From: Siphonodentalium dalli
Taxonomy: Eukaryota > Mollusca > Scaphopoda > Gadilida > Siphonodentaliidae
DNA length: 64,000 bases
Direction of reading: 5' to 3'
NCBI GenBank assembly: GCA_032622095.1
Contig: CP136065.1
Span: forward strand, 204,298,618-204,362,617
Below the pieces are notes generated by a model. That model did no database searches and had not been told where the DNA came from. It saw only the letters and a program-made list of their open reading frames with translations. Positions 33,918 through 45,034 of this stretch are shown piece by piece. Position 1 is the stretch's first letter, and each line of letters opens with the position of its first letter. Position numbers and translations under genes: made by a program.

Positions 33918-34399
33918 CAAACAAATTACCACGCAATTATCTTAGCATAAAAATATATTGTAATTTATGCAACTACGACCCTGGTAACCCTGATAACTAA
34001 TAAAATATACCGGCCAATTCATTTTAAGATCGTTATTTCACTTTGCTTTAAGCATAAATACACTCTTAAACGCACATAAACGACCCATTGGCGTTAAAAT
34101 TAAATATACTCGGTATTTATTATATTAGTTTTTTATTGCTCAGTATAGAGTTAGACCCTTGACACCTGTCAATATATTTGGGCTGAATTCATATGATGCG
34201 GTATTATTCCTCGAAATAAACAACAAAGCAGTCGTTACTTCGAAATGTCGTTTGGGCTAACATTTACACAAATCCTTCGCGTGTTCTCCTCAATTGGCAC
34301 GCATGTTCTCAGTCGACACACAGGTTATCCCAGAAAGTGGTGTGAAATAAACACCCAAGGTTTGGGTGAAATTACAAGCAACATGTCGCTCCCAGATAG

Positions 34400-35560
34400 C
34401 ATTGGAACGTTATTTTAACGTTAAACAAACCGTTATTTTAACGTTGGGATAACGTTAAAAAAACGTTCTTTTAACGTTGTGAATTCGTTCGGTTTGCTCG
34501 TTGAAATAACGTTAATTTAACGCGTTATTATAACGTTAATATAACGTTAGAAATTAAATGAACAACGTTAAATTAACGTTAGAAAAACCATTTATTAACG
34601 TTATTTTAAACGTTATTTTAACGTTAAATAAACCGTTATTTTAACGTTGGAATAACGTTGAAAAAACGTTCTGGTAACTTTAGGAACGTTACAATGACCC
34701 AATTATTAACGTATTTTTAACGTTATTTTAACGTTAAACAAACCGTTATTTTAACGTTGGAATAACGTTAAAAAAACCTTCTTTTAACGTTGTGAATTCG
34801 TTCGGTTTGCTCGTTGAAATAACGTTAATTTAACACGTTATTATAACGTTAATATAACGTTAGAAATTAAATGAACAACGTTAAATTAACGTTAGAAAAA
34901 CCATTTATTAACGTTATTTTAAACGTTATTTTAACGTTAAATAAACCGTTATTTTAACGTTGGAATAACGTTGAAAAAACGTTCTGGTAACTTTAGGAAC
35001 GTTACAATGACCCAATTATTAACGTATTTTTAACGTTATTTTAACGTTAAACAAACCGTTATTTTAACGTTGGAATAACGTTAAAAAAACGTTCTTTTAA
35101 CGTTGTGAATTCGTTCGGTTTGCTCGTTGAAATAACGTTAATTTAACACGTTATTATAACGTTAATATAACGTTAGAAATTAAATGAACAACATTAAATT
35201 AACGTTAGAAAAACCAATTATTAACGTTATTTTAAACACTATTTTAACGTTAAATAAACCGTTATTTTAATGTTTATAGAATAAAAAACATTCTGGTAAC
35301 TTTAGGTAATGTTACCGAAACCAATTATTAACGTTATTTTAACATTAAATAACTTAGCTTAACGTTGTTAACATTGTGAAAACGTTACTGATTAAACAAC
35401 ACCAATGTTAAAAAGACAATTGTTAACATTAGAATAATGTTATTTTAACATGTTGGCATAACTTGATTTAATGTTATTTTATCGTTAGTTGTTTTTTGTA
35501 AACTTTTGTGATGTTATTATAATGTTATTTTTAACATGTTGGTTTAAACCAACATGTTAA
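34400..35560. repeat. AACGTT-rich tandem array, 313-bp period
   Basis: TTAAACAAACCGTTATTTTA starts at 34421, 34734 and 35047, giving a 313-base period over about 2.7 well-kept units. It then decays to about 35560 with AACATT replacing AACGTT. Each unit contains dozens of AACGTT palindromes and GAATTCGTTCGGTTTGCTCG. No coding. Confidence 0.88.
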
Positions 35561-36158
35561 AATAATTTTTAAATTTAATTACCTATTTAACACACAACTT
35601 TACAAAAAGTCAACTATTAGCATTAAAATAACAGAAAACTAACATTATTTTAACATTCCTGTAGCATTTTGTCAATGTTATAATTTAACATACGCTGACG
35701 CGGCTGTCGACACAACATTCTAAAAAACCTACTCTCAATATTAAAATAGCATTAATGTAATGTTATTCTAACAAATGAAAAAGTACACATTATCCTACTA
35801 TATGATTTGAATCTGCTACCAATTACATGAAATACCAATATTGACCAACGTCCAACAGTGAAACAAGATCTATATTTTAAAATGGCTCTATAATATGCAT
35901 ACCTTGCCATGTGCATCCATTGATTAATGTTAGATCACACTATGGTGGAAAAATACGGTTATTCTTGGGTATCTCTGGGTCCATATTAATTGGCTCAAAT
36001 GCAGGTAGGTCTTGACCAGCAGCCAAGGTATATAAAGACAATTGATAACTAAATTATTTAGAATAGATAATGAATTTATTTGAATAAGAAGAAATGCAAA
36101 CACTATTATAAAAAAACAACTTATTACTCAGAATCAATTTGTAAACACATGTAATTGT
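35561..36158. other. No gene recognised
   Basis: Decaying AACATT-type text to about 35790, then AT-rich single-copy-looking sequence. Open frames are short. Confidence 0.3.
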
Positions 36159-36764
36159 AAGCCAAATTGACATTTAATAAATAATTGAGCTTAAGCGCAA
36201 TAAGGGAAGATCTTAGCGCAATAAGGAAATTCCTTATTGCACTTAAGCGCAATAAGAATATTCCTTATTGCGCTTAAGTGCAATAAGGAAATTCCTTATT
36301 ACACTTAAGAGCAATAAGGAATCTCTTATTGCGCTTAAGCGCAATGCGCTTAAGAGCAATAAGGAATAGTCTTATTGCGCTTAAGGAATATTCTTATTGC
36401 GCTTAAGCACAATAAGAGCTAATTGTGCTTGAGCGCAATAAGGAATAACTTATTGCGCTTAAGCGCAATAAGGAAGATCTAATTGCGCTTAAAAGAAGAT
36501 TCCTTATTGCGCTTGCAATAAGAATATTCCTTATTGCGCTTAAGCGCAGTAAGAGATTCCTTATTGTGCTTAAGCGCAATAAGATATTCCTTATTGCGCT
36601 TAAGCGCAATAAGAGATTCCTTATTGCGCTTAAGCGGAATAAGGAATTTCCTTATTGCACTTAAGCGTAATTAGATCTTCCCTTATTGCGCTTAAGCGCA
36701 ATAAGGGATTCCTTATTCCTTATTGCGCTTAAGCTCAATTATTTATTAAATGTCAATTTGGCTT
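36159..36764. mobile_element. Foldback element with 47-bp perfect terminal inverted repeats
   Basis: Left end AAGCCAAATTGACATTTAAT through GCGCAATAAGG (36159-36205) is exactly mirrored at 36718-36764. The whole interior is built of CTTAAGCGCAATAAGG units and their complements, about 25 in mixed orientation, so the element can fold on itself almost everywhere. A solo end is at about 30252-30290. Confidence 0.85.
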
Positions 36765-36812
36765 CCCATATGTAATCAGATTACTGTTTTCATAACTTTC
36801 ATATTTTGAGTG

Positions 36813-37826
36813 ATAGTCCAGTACATTTATGGCTTCACCCAGGAATTTGCTGGAATATGTTCATAAAACCATTATAAACAAGACGATAAAAATAAAGAAA
36901 AGTACTAATAACATAATTTGTCATGTTTTTTTTCAAAATGGGAGTATAAAATTAAAATCAATACCCAGTCCTTCCAATTTCACACCCATTTTGTTGATCT
37001 TCTTTAATAATTATTAAAATAACAAAACATTTTTCATATTTGTCATGTTTTTTTCGATTGCCTTCAAAAATTGAATAAAATGAGTTTATCTCAGAATGAT
37101 TATGAGCCAAATTCCATATCTTCTGTTCAAGTATATTAAAAACTAGAGTATGATAAAGGTTTTGATTATTTATTTTTTACTCTATTATACCGATATGAAA
37201 TGATGCATCTATAATTAAGACAAAATTTTCTCAAACATAATGTGTGTTCCTTTGGCTTTTTAAAGGCAATCAATCCGATCAGACGCTCCTAAATTACTAT
37301 TTCTTTGGCTTCAGGGGTAAAAAAATATTTGATTCGAGTCAAGGAACCCACCCATCAAAGCTCAGAGTGATTAGATATCGATATTTGAAATTTGCTGTTT
37401 CTATTGTTTGTGGACCAGATCTTTTCCAGGACCACAAACGGACAAATTGCTGTCGTAGAATGGATAACTCGAAAATCAAGTGGTTACTATTAACAATAAT
37501 AACCACTTGATTTTAAAATTATCCATTCTACGACAGCAATTTGTCTGTTTGAGAATATGGTCCTGGAAAAGATCTGGTCCACAAACAATAGAAACAGCAA
37601 ATCTGAGCTTTGATGGGTGGATTCCTCGACTCAAATCAAATATGTTTTAGCCCCGAAGCCAAAGAAATAGTAATTTAGGAGCGTCTGATCGGATTGAATA
37701 CCTTTAACATAACTCACATGATGAAATGCCATATCTGACGGTTTATGTAATTTTTTCCAGCAAAGTACAATTCTGTTACAACTAGTTACGAGTTTGGTAA
37801 TTTTTCTCATAGATGTACTGGACTAT
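36813..37826. mobile_element. AGTCCAGTACATTTATG long-inverted-repeat element, disrupted by a nested MITE
   Basis: Ends ATAGTCCAGTACATTTATG and 'CATAGATGTACTGGACTAT'. Same family as 15060-16820. The MITE at 37260-37707 sits in the middle, so it inserted later. Confidence 0.7.
37260..37707. mobile_element. TTAAAGG MITE, near-perfect long palindrome
   Basis: The left arm begins TTAAAGGCAATCAATCCGAT and the right arm ends ATCGGATTGAATACCTTTAA; the arms of about 200 bases pair almost throughout, around a centre at 37495 (GGTTACTATTAACAATAATAACC). Best-preserved copy of the family in this window. Confidence 0.85.
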
Positions 37827-38930
37827 AATTTGAAAAAGTTGTTTGTTCAGATTAACTCTAATTGACATTACCATTATGTAACTTACCACTCATAAATATA
37901 TTGTCATAAAAGTTTATGCCCTGTCCAGAAATGCCACGAGGTTAATGGTAGATCAAAATATGAGTTATGATTCCAGTATACTGAAATTATTCTATTAAGG
38001 GGTTTCCTATCCTTAGCTATCTCCAGAAGTGAAAAGTTTAGATGGACTTACACAGGAAACTACTTAATACACCACATGAAAGATACATGCTATCTGGAGA
38101 CCACATTGATGTACATTATAACAAAAATAAAAATGTCATAAAGATGACTTGATCACATTTCTTAAGGGAAATTTCTAAACACATTCTCTGAAAGTAAAAA
38201 AAATTATTGAAAATAAATTACTGCCATAAAAAGTACATTATCTGAACTAGTGAAAGGCTGAACTATTTATTTAATTGAGAGCAACACTGCTTCAAAAATG
38301 TTAACATAGTGGTTGTTGGGTACCTAAAAATTGTGATCAGCCATTTAAATGAACTGTAAATATGAAGAACCAGCCCAGTGAATACACATAGTTGTTCAAG
38401 CAAGGAGCAATCAACCAGAAATAGTGTTAAGACAGCAAGGGATTTACTTTAGACAGTAATTGGACAAACTCATTTGAACCCAAAATTTTATATCATTTCT
38501 TGCAAATATGGCAGCTCACAATTGTTCAGCATCCAACTACCACTCTGTTATCATTTTTGAAACAGTGTTGCTCTTAACAAAATACATATTTGAGCCTTTC
38601 ACTAGTTTAGATAATGGTTTTTTTTATGTTTCTTTAAAAATGTGATCAGTCATCTTTTTGACATCTATTTGTTACATAATATGCTAAAATGCACAGGTGG
38701 TGTACTAGCTTAACAATTAAATAGTTTTCTGTGTAGGTCATCTAAATTTTCCACCTCCTGACATAGCTCATCAGACTTGGAAACCTTTAAATGCAGATAA
38801 ATAGGTTAAATGTATTAAAATGCAAATTCCAACAGGCCTATATGCAAACATGGGAATAATGATACCGGTAACAGAGAAAATGTGTAACATAAATTATGCT
38901 AAATATCACAGAAACAAATTCAAGCGAAAA
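37827..38930. other. No gene; AT-rich with a faint inverted repeat
   Basis: 'GCAACACTGCTTCAAAAATG' near 38281 has an inverted partner 'CATTTTTGAAACAGTGTTGC' near 38555, and 'GAACTAGTGAAAGGC' pairs with 'GCCTTTCACTAGTTT', so 38220-38650 may be an old inverted-repeat element. No coding content. Confidence 0.4.
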
Positions 38931-40130
38931 TTCAAATTTTCTAAGTTGAAAAAAGGGCCATAACTCTGGCAAAAATCATCAGATCATACCCAAATTCGCA
39001 CTTGACATGTATTTTCATATAACTGATCCACAATAATATGGGATTTGCAATCGTACGACCAAAGTTCACACTATCATCTGGAAACCAAAAAAAAACAAGA
39101 AAAAAGTTGAATTTTTTTAGTAAAAAAAGGGCCATAACACTGGTGAAAATGGGTGGACGAAACCCGCGCTATACATGTAGCTGTTCCCCCATGCTGCTCT
39201 ATCACCATACCAAATAACAGCTAAATCTGCCAAGCAGTTGCTGAACAATAATGCAAAAATGTTTGTACAGACGTAAGTACGGACGGACGGAGACGTCGAC
39301 TATATACCCGCCGACTTCAAGTCGGGGGCATAATAAAGGTGTTATGACTGATATCAGAATATGTTTATTATCAAACTTTCACATGCAGCTGTGTAACTTT
39401 TTCATTCCCAGAATATAAGAATGATGTACATTTGCTATGCTTGGAATTAGAAATTTACATGGCTGCATGTGGAAGTTTGATATTGAAAAAGAGGCAAAAA
39501 TCATGAGACTTTGACCAAATATGTGAACCACATACCAGATATGAAGAAATTATATTGAATATTGCTCAAGTTTACCATCTGGACAACATGAAAACAGCAA
39601 TTTCTAAGTAAAAAAAGAGGCATAACTCGTCAAAATCATCAGACTTTGACAAAATATTAGAACTTGGACCGCATCTTCTCAAATGTGAACCACATACACA
39701 GATGAAAAAAATTATGTTGAATATTGCTAATTTTACTATCTGGAGAACATGAAAACAGCCATTTCTAAGTAAAAAAAAGAGGCATAACTCGTCAAAATCA
39801 TCCAACACTGACCAAATATAAGAACTTGGACTGCATCTTCTCAAATTTGAACAAGAGCACACCGTCGGGGTGTGGGCATAATATGCCCTTTCTGGAGTAG
39901 AGTGGGGCAAGGTTTAATTCATTTGTTTGAAACCTTTGTCTTAAGACGAAACAATAACAAAAATAAAACACAATAACTTCAAGTGTGGTATTTATGACTG
40001 AAAATCCGAAAAAAAATAATTTAAATATTTATTTTCGGCTATTTTCAGACAAAAAGAAATTCTATAACTCTGGCAAAAATGGTTGGATCGGACTCAAATT
40101 CGAACTTGACCTGCAAAATCATGTAGACAG

Positions 40131-40589
40131 AACCCATATTTGAACTTGATCTGTATTTTGGTGTGGTAAACTAACATACCATACCAAATTTGGTTCAGTT
40201 CACTTGATTCAATCTAAAGTCATCATCCGGAAACCAGATATGGACTAACGGACGGACAACCCATTTCCATAATACGAAATATTTTTCAAAATGGCGTATA
40301 AAACTTATATTGAATATTGCTCATGCTACCATCTGGACAACATGAAAACAGCAATTTCTAAGTCAAAAAGAGGCATAACTCGTCAAAATCATCCGACACT
40401 GACCAAATTCGAACTTGGACTACATTTTCTCATGTGAACCACATACCAAATATCAAGAAATTATGCTGTATATTTCTCAAGTTGCCATCCAACATTAAAA
40501 CAGCGATTTCTAAGTCCAAAAAGTGGCATAGCTCCATCGAAATCATCAGACTTTGACCATATTAAAAATTGGACTGCATTTTCACAAAT
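40131..40589 (+). repeat. 459-bp block, copy 1 of an exact-looking direct duplication
   Basis: From AACCCATATTTGAACTTGAT to GGACTGCATTTTCACAAAT this block reads the same, base for base as far as I can compare, as 41572-42030. The offset is 1,441 bases at both ends. Flanks differ. Confidence 0.85.
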
Positions 40590-40804
40590 TCGAACTTGAC
40601 CTGCAAAATCATGTAGACAGAACCCATATTTGAACTTGATCTGTACACCAAATTTGGTTCAGTTTACTTGATTCAATCTAAAGTTATCATCTGGAGACCA
40701 CATATGAGGTAAAATCTAAGTTGAAAAAGGGACATAACTCAGTCAAAATCATGCAGACAAAACCCATATTCGAACTTGATCTGTATTTTGGTGTGATAAA
40801 CTAA

Positions 40805-41140
40805 TTTATCACATAATTTGGCCATAAAAGCAGTTTCATAATTATCGGTAATAGACACGATTAATATCGGCGCGTGCGATGACGTCACGGCGTTCTTCAA
40901 ATAACTTGCGATCGCTGTAGTTTATGATTGTTGTTTTCGATGAATATTTCGCGTTGCTTCGGGTTTATTTGATCATGTGATAAAAGGTATCTCACACTCG
41001 TCCTATTTTATACGTAATTTATCAACCTCGTCCTCTAAATTCTATTTGAGCCTCGGTAAACCTCGGCTCAAATCGAATTTAGTGAACTCGGTTGATAAAT
41101 TCCGTATAAAATAGAAACTCATGTGAGATCCTCTATTTAT
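40805..41140 (+). mobile_element. Palindromic TGACGTCA element, copy 2
   Basis: Same order as copy 1 (GCGCGTGCGATGACGTCAC, CTTGCGATCGCTG, GGTATCTCACACTCG). The inverted pair meets at 'GAGCCTCGGTAAACCTCGGCTC'. Runs directly into the next copy. Confidence 0.75.
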
Positions 41141-41455
41141 CACATGATTAGCACTATTTTCCGATGTAATATTCGAGCGTAATAGACACGTGTAATATCG
41201 TCGCGTGCAATGACGTCACGCTGCTCTTTGGGACAATGATCGCTGGCTGCAGTTAATTGTTGTTTTCGATAAAATTTTAGCGATTATATGATCATGTGAT
41301 AAAAAGTATCTCAAACTCGTTCTATTTTATACGTAATTTATCAACCTCGTCCACTAAATTCTATTTGAGCCTCGGTAAACCTCGGCTCAAATTGAATTTA
41401 GTGAACTCGGTTGATAAATTCCGTACAAAATAGTAACTCGTTTGAGATCCTCTAT
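41135..41455 (+). mobile_element. Palindromic TGACGTCA element, copy 3, head-to-tail with copy 2
   Basis: Begins CTATTTATCACATGATTAG, includes 'CGCGTGCAATGACGTCACGC' and the same central palindrome, ending GAGATCCTCTAT. Tandem arrangement with copy 2 is unusual for cut-and-paste MITEs. Confidence 0.75.
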
Positions 41456-41571
41456 ATACCAAATTTGGTTCAGTTCACTTCATTCAATCTAAAGTTATCA
41501 TCCGGAAACTGCAAATCAGGTAAAATCTAAGTCGAAAAAGGGGCATAACTCAGTCAAAATCATGTGGACAA

Positions 41572-42030
41572 AACCCATATTTGAACTTGATCTGTATTTT
41601 GGTGTGGTAAACTAACATACCATACCAAATTTGGTTCAGTTCACTTGATTCAATCTAAAGTCATCATCCGGAAACCAGATATGGACTAACGGACGGACAA
41701 CCCATTTCCATAATACGAAATATTTTTCAAAATGGCGTATAAAACTTATATTGAATATTGCTCATGCTACCATCTGGACAACATGAAAACAGCAATTTCT
41801 AAGTCAAAAAGAGGCATAACTCGTCAAAATCATCCGACACTGACCAAATTCGAACTTGGACTACATTTTCTCATGTGAACCACATACCAAATATCAAGAA
41901 ATTATGCTGTATATTTCTCAAGTTGCCATCCAACATTAAAACAGCGATTTCTAAGTCCAAAAAGTGGCATAGCTCCATCGAAATCATCAGACTTTGACCA
42001 TATTAAAAATTGGACTGCATTTTCACAAAT
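41572..42030 (+). repeat. 459-bp block, copy 2
   Basis: Second copy of 40131-40589 in the same orientation. The two palindromic TGACGTCA elements lie between the copies. Confidence 0.85.
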
Positions 42031-42149
42031 GTGCACCACATGTCAAATATGAAGAAAGTATGTTGAACATTACTCAAGTTATCATCCAGATGTAAGGGTT
42101 CATGATGCAAATGCTGGTTATGGTATTTCCATCAAAATGCTTTTATACA

Positions 42150-42414
42150 GAGGATCTCACATGAGTTTCTATTTTATACGTAATTTATCCACTAAATTCT
42201 ATTTGAGCCGAGGTTTAAAAATAGGACGAGTGTGAGATACCTTTTATCACATGATCAAATAAACGCGAGATATTCATCGAAAACAACAATCATAAACTGC
42301 AGTCAACACAAGTCATCTGAAGAACGGCGTGACATCATCGCATGCATTTATAATTAAACGTGTGTCTTACCGATAATTATGAAACTGCTTTTATGGGCAA
42401 ATTATGTGATAAAA
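42150..42414 (-). mobile_element. Palindromic TGACGTCA element, copy 4, inverted and shortened
   Basis: Reads GAGGATCTCACATGAGTTTC, then CCTTTTATCACATGATCAA, TTCATCGAAAACAACAATC and CATAATTTGCCCA-type end in reverse. The TGACGTCA core is changed to TGACATCA and part of the central palindrome is missing. Confidence 0.65.
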
Positions 42415-42506
42415 ACAATTAGCATATGAATCTAATCATAGAAGGATCTAGAAAATTTTGGGAACCTGTATTATCTATCCCCCCATACTATTATTTAAAT
42501 CCAGAG

Positions 42507-43995
42507 ACAGCCAGTGCATATATGGTTTAAATTCAAACTAATTGCAGCACAATGTTTCTTTGCAGGAGTCAGTACATAAAGTTTATGTCATAAACTCATT
42601 ATAAACATCTTACTAAAAGGGGAAATAAAGAAGCAAGAAAATATTGTCAAACATTTTGCATACTCAAAAAATACTTTCTGGGAAAGGTTTCGTGTACTGT
42701 AATCAGAATTGTAAAATACTAGATTTACATAAAATTGAAAGAAATTATGTATTGGAGTTCTTTCATCAAAATCCATAAATTGGGACAAATTCCTTATTAT
42801 GTTTATGATATTTTTTTTCCTGAAAATAAACATTGTGTTGCAAATAAACACCTCAAAAAAAGAAAGTTCCCCACTCATATAACACCCTGTACAGTGAAAC
42901 CTCTCTTAATCAGGACCCTCTAAAATCCAAATCTCTCTCCAATCCGAATGAATTGTTCAGTCCCGAATTTACCCAAGTGCATTGTCCCTAATGATTAATG
43001 ATAAGGTAAATATTTTTAGGCCAGTGTATTCTCTTCTATATATAAGGCTTCCTATTGGAGACTCACATATATAAGAGAATATATTAGCACAGGGTTTTCC
43101 AAAAAATTCAGGAACTTCTAGTCATAATAATTTCACCAGCCTTATTACTGCGTTGGATTTTATTGAACTTGACCAGTTGTCACTCTGTTGGAAATTAGGG
43201 GTATGATTTAGACCAACCCCAGTCTGGTCCACTGCATTCAAACCGAAAGCATCCCTGCCCGGTATGACAAACAAAGCAAGTGTTACTGCCATTGACTTAT
43301 TGAACGAAAATAACCCATATAGCAAATCATTTTACTAAATTCAAAATGAAAAAATCAGCCATTTCAAGAACTGGATCTGTGAAAGACCCCCTCAAAATTG
43401 GATAGATTCTCAAAGCAGCTTCTTGAAAATTTATAGTTTTCTTATTGCATTCAATGAACAAAACACATTCTACAAGCAAAATGCATTACAAAGGTGTTTA
43501 CTAACAACAGATCTATGGTGATATAAAAAAATTCTTAGAATGACATATGGGGCATGGTAATGGATCCATTCAAATGAATGCAGCGGAGTTGGTTCAAAAT
43601 CATGACCCAATATTACCACAGCGTGGCTATTGGTCAATTGGAGGAATATCCCACACAGTAATAAGGTTGGTGGCACTTAACCAACACTCCTGACCCAGTT
43701 AACCCATCAACACACTATTTTGTTGAGCGTCAAATTTGAAAGAGTGACTTTTGAAAATCGCAAATTTCCCAATCAAGAGACATTCAGAAGAAAGTTAGAA
43801 AAACCTTTGGACAATTAATTCCCACAATGTTCTGCATTTATCATGTTCTCAATTCCTGCAAAATATCAATATGAATCACGATTGTATAAATAACATATGA
43901 CATACAGGGTATAAAATGGGGGGGGGGAATGACTTTTTTTAGGTGTTTAGTTTGAGGCTTGGAAATTTTTCTCATAAATGTACTAGATTAAGAGT
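42507..43995. mobile_element. Diverged AGTCCAGTGCATTTATG long-inverted-repeat element
   Basis: Left end near 'AGCCAGTGCATATATGG' with 'CTAATTGCAGCACAATG'; right end 'TTTTCTCATAAATGTACTAG'. The ends match the family at 15060-16820; the interior has taken other insertions, including 43020-43120 'ATATATAAGAGAATATATT'. Confidence 0.5.
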
Positions 43996-44089
43996 ATCTG
44001 AGCTTGTCTATTATCAGCAATCATTATACAAACGAAAGATCAAAGAAACATTCCAATACTAAAAGTATGAGTATCACAGTCAGAGGTTG

Positions 44090-44900
44090 ATTTAATCGAG
44101 GAGTTGAATAATTGTTGCTGAAACATGCATTCTGATTGGCAGAGAGCTGCTAACTTTATTTTTCAATTCACCAGGATATCTCACTTCAAAGCATGTAATG
44201 TCGATAAACAGTATTTTTCATGAAGCTTATTTTATTAAAATGGGGATAAACATACCGTTTCTTTGGATAATTGTGGATTCAAGCATTGAAACAGTTAGTG
44301 AGCTCGCCAGCAAGCTGGATCATTCACATACTGTCTTCATGCATGTATCACCAAATATCCAATTCAACAGAGTACGTTTATCTCCTAAATAATATCAGAC
44401 AGCAGTTTTCAGCGATTGCAAGATCTGATTTAAAAATATTTTTTGAATAATGTGTACATGTATTTATTAATTATGTGTGCTTAAAGATACCATGTCGGAT
44501 TTAACAACCATAAATTGCTATTTCTTATTCGGGGGTGAAAAATATTTCAAATGAATCGAGGAACCCACATTTTAAAGCTCAGAGCTGAATATTATATTTT
44601 TATTTTTATTTTTTATACCTAATCTACATGTATTTTCTACACCTCAAATATTGTCAGTTTTGAAAAAGTTACACCAGATATATACACTGATGCACAGATG
44701 CTGTAATAAGAGTTGGGATTTCACATTTAGTGGTGATAGGAAATGATTCTTGGAATACAAGACCACTAAAAAGTATCGCCAGAAACAAAATTGACAGTAT
44801 CATGTGATAGCTGGCATGTAGGTATATAAATATATTTCACCCAAAGCCAAATAAATAGTAATTTTGGGATGTTAAATCAGACAGGGAATCTTTAATATAT
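44090..44900. repeat. Diverged dispersed repeats
   Basis: 44090-44390 shares 'GCATTCTGATTGGCAGAGAG' (reverse of 12610-12640) and 'AACAGAGTACGTTTATCTCC' with the 12.3-12.7 kb hairpin family. 44480-44900 begins TTAAAGATACCATGTCGG and ends 'CAGACAGGGAATCTTTAA', a diverged copy of the MITE at 37260-37707. Confidence 0.5.
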
Positions 44901-44983
44901 CTCAAAAAATGTATTTAATTGTAATGCAAATATTCCAGATTAAATTAACCTCTCAGTCTGACCTGTATATTGGATAGGTTTCA

Positions 44984-45034
44984 CTAAATTCAGGAACTAT
45001 AATCATGACTCATGACCATGGTTCCTGAATTTAG
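44984..45034. repeat. Hairpin over the 3' end of the DUF4806-type gene
   Basis: CTAAATTCAGGAAC on the left and GTTCCTGAATTTAG on the right form arms of about 23 bases with three mismatches. The stop codon of the gene (45003-45005) lies in the hairpin, so the last codons are contributed by it. Confidence 0.65.

Larger units (their letters stand above)
38931..42080. repeat. Field of diverged 'AGGCATAACTCGTCAAAATCAT' repeats
   Basis: Units with AAGTTGAAAAAGGGGCATAA-like text, 'CATACCAAATTTGGTTCAG', 'AATTTCTAAGTAAAAAAAG' and GGACGGACGG recur from 38930 to 42080. They are interrupted by the palindromic elements at 40805-41455. Open frames here are short and without domains. Confidence 0.7.

Noticed and set aside
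36159-36764. CRISPR-like array
   Set aside because: Short repeated words are in both orientations with no unique spacers, and the window is eukaryotic; it is a foldback element.
42588-42878. 96-codon minus-strand frame
   Set aside because: Lies inside a degenerate inverted-repeat element and has no family similarity that I recognise.
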